From Bacillota bacterium (GTDB lineage Bacteria; Bacillota; Clostridia; Lachnospirales; Lachnospiraceae): a stretch of DNA of 15,355 nucleotides. The stretch is from contig JAEXGM010000009.1 in assembly GCA_023450835.1 (NCBI GenBank), positions 1-15,355 of the forward strand. Direction: 5' to 3'. The stretch's first letter is position 1, and every line of letters starts with the position of its first letter. The position numbers and the translations under genes were made by a program. Under the pieces are notes generated by a model. The model saw only the letters and a list, made by a program, of their open reading frames with translations, searched no databases and was not told the origin of the DNA. Positions 13,095-15,355 of the stretch are shown one piece after another.

Positions 13095-14447
13095 ATGAAA
13101 ATTGCGGTCATCGGAGGAGCAGGTGTCAGAACGGTGATATTTATCAATGGCCTGCTGACGCGTTATAAGAAGTTAAATATTGATAAGGTGGTATTATATG
13201 ATATCGACAGGGAAAAACAACAGATAATCGGAAAGCTCTGCTCTCATGTTATACAGAGAAAGCAGGAAGATTTAAAGCTTGAGATAGCGGAAACGCCGGT
13301 AGAAGCTATTACAGGAGCGGATTATATTGTTACTACTTTAAGGGTAGGCGGAGACCATTCCAGAGTGGTGGATGAAACAATAGCACTGGAAGAAGGAGTA
13401 ATAGGGCAGGAGACCACAGGAGTCGGCGGCTTTTCTATGGCTGTCCGCACCATACCGGTGCTGCTGGAGTATTGTGAGCTGATACGTAAATACGCACCCA
13501 AGGCCTGGATCTTTAACTTTACAAACCCATCCGGGCTGGTAACACAGGCTCTTAGAAGCTCAGGCTATGACAAGATAATCGGAATCTGTGATGCGCCAAG
13601 CAGTACGAAGTTCCGTATGGCAGAAAAGCTTGGAGTGGAGGAAAATGATTTGTATGTGGAATTCTTTGGACTCAACCATCTATCCTGGATAAGCAGCGTT
13701 AAGAAGAAGGGAAAAGAGATTCTGTCTGACTTACTTATGGATGATGATTTCTTAAACAGTATTCAGGAATTTTCCATGTTTGACCCTGAACTTTTACGTT
13801 CCATCGGCTATTTGCCCAATGAATATCTGTATTATTTTTATCATAGAGAAAAGGCACTGGAAAATATAGTGAAGTCCGGAAATACCAGAGGAAAGACCAT
13901 TGAAGCCGTTAACTGCCAGATGATGAAGGAATTAAAGGATATGGATATAGAGGCAGACACAGAAGGAGCTCTGCAGATATTCCTCTATTATATGGCAATA
14001 AGAGAAAATTCTTATATGAGCATTGAAACCGGAAGCGGCAAAAAAGAAGAAATTATAAAAGGAGCACTGGAGGTTCCTGACGGCATGGGCTATGCCGGAG
14101 TAATGTTAGATTGTATAGAAGGGCTGCAGAGCGAGGAAGGCCGCAGTTTGGTGTTATCCGTAGAGAATCGGGGCTGTATGCAGGGGCTTTCAGACGAGGA
14201 TGTAATTGAGGTCACCTGCAAGGTGTCTAAGAAGGGTATCCATCCGGTTCCCATCGGAGAGGTTCCGGAGCATGCTTATCTTTTGATACGTTTGATTAAA
14301 ATGTATGAAAAGCTGACGGTAGAAGCAGTAAAGACGAAATCCAAAGAAAAAGCCATACAGGCACTGACACTGCATCCGCTTATTAACTCCTATTCTCTTG
14401 CCAAAAGGCTGGTAGAGCGTTATGATAAAGCTTATGGAATATTCTAG
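13095..14447 (+). CDS. GH4 family NAD-dependent glycosidase, 6-phospho-beta-glucosidase-like
   Basis: The 450-residue cytoplasmic enzyme starts with a Rossmann NAD site (VIGGAG, 5-10). It has GVIGQETTGVGGFSMAVRTIP (101-121, core residues given), NFTNPSG (141-147), the metal cysteine Cys165 in GICDAPS and the metal histidine His195 in GLNH. GH4 enzymes cleave by oxidation and elimination with NAD and Mn2+. The overall pattern follows the BglT/CelF phospho-beta-glucosidase branch. However, the residue after the cysteine is Asp (CDAP), where that branch usually has Asn (CNVP), and phospho-alpha-glucosidases have CDMP. The substrate class, and whether the substrate must be phosphorylated, is therefore open. 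GGAGGG lies 9 nt before the start. No PTS gene is nearby, so any phosphate would have to come from the kinase encoded just upstream. Confidence 0.9.
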   Translation: MKIAVIGGAGVRTVIFINGLLTRYKKLNIDKVVLYDIDREKQQIIGKLCSHVIQRKQEDLKLEIAETPVEAITGADYIVTTLRVGGDHSRVVDETIALEEGVIGQETTGVGGFSMAVRTIPVLLEYCELIRKYAPKAWIFNFTNPSGLVTQALRSSGYDKIIGICDAPSSTKFRMAEKLGVEENDLYVEFFGLNHLSWISSVKKKGKEILSDLLMDDDFLNSIQEFSMFDPELLRSIGYLPNEYLYYFYHREKALENIVKSGNTRGKTIEAVNCQMMKELKDMDIEADTEGALQIFLYYMAIRENSYMSIETGSGKKEEIIKGALEVPDGMGYAGVMLDCIEGLQSEEGRSLVLSVENRGCMQGLSDEDVIEVTCKVSKKGIHPVPIGEVPEHAYLLIRLIKMYEKLTVEAVKTKSKEKAIQALTLHPLINSYSLAKRLVERYDKAYGIF

Positions 14448-14465
14448 CAGGAGGTAATTATATTT

Positions 14466-15355
14466 ATGAATTTGGGTGAAAAGCAGTTTGAACTTAACAG
14501 GGCGGTAGAAGAGATTGCAAAAGAGATTGGAGAGAGTTTTCAAGGAGAGGAGCAACTGTATCAGACCTTTCTGAACTGCTATGCAAGTACGGCAAAAACC
14601 ACTACGAGATTTTTAGAAAACGATGAGACTTTTGTATTTACAGGTGATATTGAGGCTATGTGGTTAAGAGATTCCTCCGCACAGGTAGTACATTATCTGC
14701 CCTTTGCAAAACGGTATGCGATTATCGGAGAATTTATCAGGGGCCTGATAAAGAGGCAGATGAAATATATATTGATAGACCCCTATGCCAATGCTTTTAA
14801 TGAAGAGGCAAACGGCAGATGCTGGGAAGTGGATGTTACAGAATCAGACCCCTGGGACTGGGAACGCAAGTATGAGGTGGACTCCCTCTGTTATCCCATC
14901 TGGCTGCTCCATGAATATTGGAAGGTAACCGGGGATAACTCTGTATTCACCGAAGAAGTAAAAGAAGTATTTCAGACCATTGTCAATCAGTGGATAAGAG
15001 AGCAGAACCACCACAGGGATTCCAGGTATTCCTTTGTACGCTTGAACTGCCCACCTTCTGATACCCTGACCAGAGAAGGACGCGGGGAGCCCTGCGGATT
15101 TACAGGGATGACCTGGTCAGGCTTTCGTCCCAGTGATGATGCCTGCCGTTATGGGTATCTGGTTCCGGCGAATATGTTTGCAGTTACCGTATTAGGGTAT
15201 ATGAATGAGATGACCAAAGCAGCCTATGAAGACAACCTTCTCTCGGAGCGGATAGAAGCACTGAAAGAAGAAATTGAGGATGGAATAAAGAAATTCGGTA
15301 TCGTGAAGCATGAGGAATTCGGAGAAATCTATGCCTATGAAACCGACGGACTTGG
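14466..15355 (+). CDS. GH125 exo-alpha-1,6-mannosidase, 5' part
   Basis: An open frame runs from ATG 14466 off the window end (296 complete codons). AGGAGG lies 11 nt upstream, a long but usable spacing, and the gap after the GH4 gene is 18 bp. Family hallmarks of GH125 (former DUF1237) are visible: AMWLRDSSAQV (64-74), DPYANAFN (105-112), YEVDSLCYPIW (136-146), GFTGMTWSGFRPSDDAC (211-227) and YETDGL at the cut end. Characterised members remove terminal alpha-1,6-mannose from N-glycans or mannan. The catalytic acid is expected at Asp224 or Asp225, judging by the family motif; the base lies beyond the window. There is no signal peptide, so it acts inside the cell on imported oligosaccharides. 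It is the clearest indication of the substrate of the whole locus. Confidence 0.92.
   Translation, partial: MNLGEKQFELNRAVEEIAKEIGESFQGEEQLYQTFLNCYASTAKTTTRFLENDETFVFTGDIEAMWLRDSSAQVVHYLPFAKRYAIIGEFIRGLIKRQMKYILIDPYANAFNEEANGRCWEVDVTESDPWDWERKYEVDSLCYPIWLLHEYWKVTGDNSVFTEEVKEVFQTIVNQWIREQNHHRDSRYSFVRLNCPPSDTLTREGRGEPCGFTGMTWSGFRPSDDACRYGYLVPANMFAVTVLGYMNEMTKAAYEDNLLSERIEALKEEIEDGIKKFGIVKHEEFGEIYAYETDGL

Overview
The window looks like a chromosomal segment of a low-GC, Gram-positive anaerobe, most likely a Lachnospiraceae-type Clostridia (Bacillota). Supporting signs are strong GGAGG-type ribosome sites, TTGnnn-17-TATAAT-like promoters, intrinsic terminators, a lipoprotein sugar-binding protein of the LplA/YtcQ type, and a YesM/YesN two-component pair. 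The genus is inferred from style and was not confirmed by any search.

Layout. Positions 1-168 hold the 3' end of an unidentified transcript with hairpins and an intrinsic terminator. A tRNA-Gln(CUG) with its own promoter and terminator follows (238-423). Then comes a monocistronic exported protein with four Asp-box (BNR) repeats (577-1656). A sensor kinase and AraC-type response regulator (1872-5253) run convergently, with only 4 bp between stop codons, against a minus-strand pair: a PHP-domain metallophosphoesterase preceded by an overlapping unknown protein (5258-6653). A second PHP/CehA-like metallohydrolase is transcribed divergently (6897-7808). A carbohydrate ABC importer follows in the order permease, binding protein, permease (7958-11887) with no ATPase gene. 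After a terminator and a large palindrome come a PfkB-family sugar kinase, a GH4 NAD-dependent glycosidase and the 5' part of a GH125 exo-alpha-1,6-mannosidase, which is cut by the window end (12147-15355).

How the genes may work together. The kinase/regulator pair probably senses an extracellular glycan signal and activates the importer. The binding protein captures an oligosaccharide, and the two permeases import it using a shared ATPase encoded elsewhere. GH125 would remove alpha-1,6-mannose. PfkB and GH4 would phosphorylate and cleave sugar units, and the PHP proteins would hydrolyse phosphate esters or related bonds. GH125 is the best substrate clue and points to alpha-mannosides (N-glycan core, mannan or a similar glycan). 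Adding two PHP hydrolases and an unknown small protein raises the possibility of a phosphodiester-bearing mannosyl substrate. That is inference.

The non-coding DNA is unusually structured. It contains several perfect palindromes next to promoters (6668-6725, 7823-7877, 11971-11986, 12098-12121). It also contains a GC-richer, repeat-built, foldable element of about 134 nt between the binding protein and the second permease (10721-10854).
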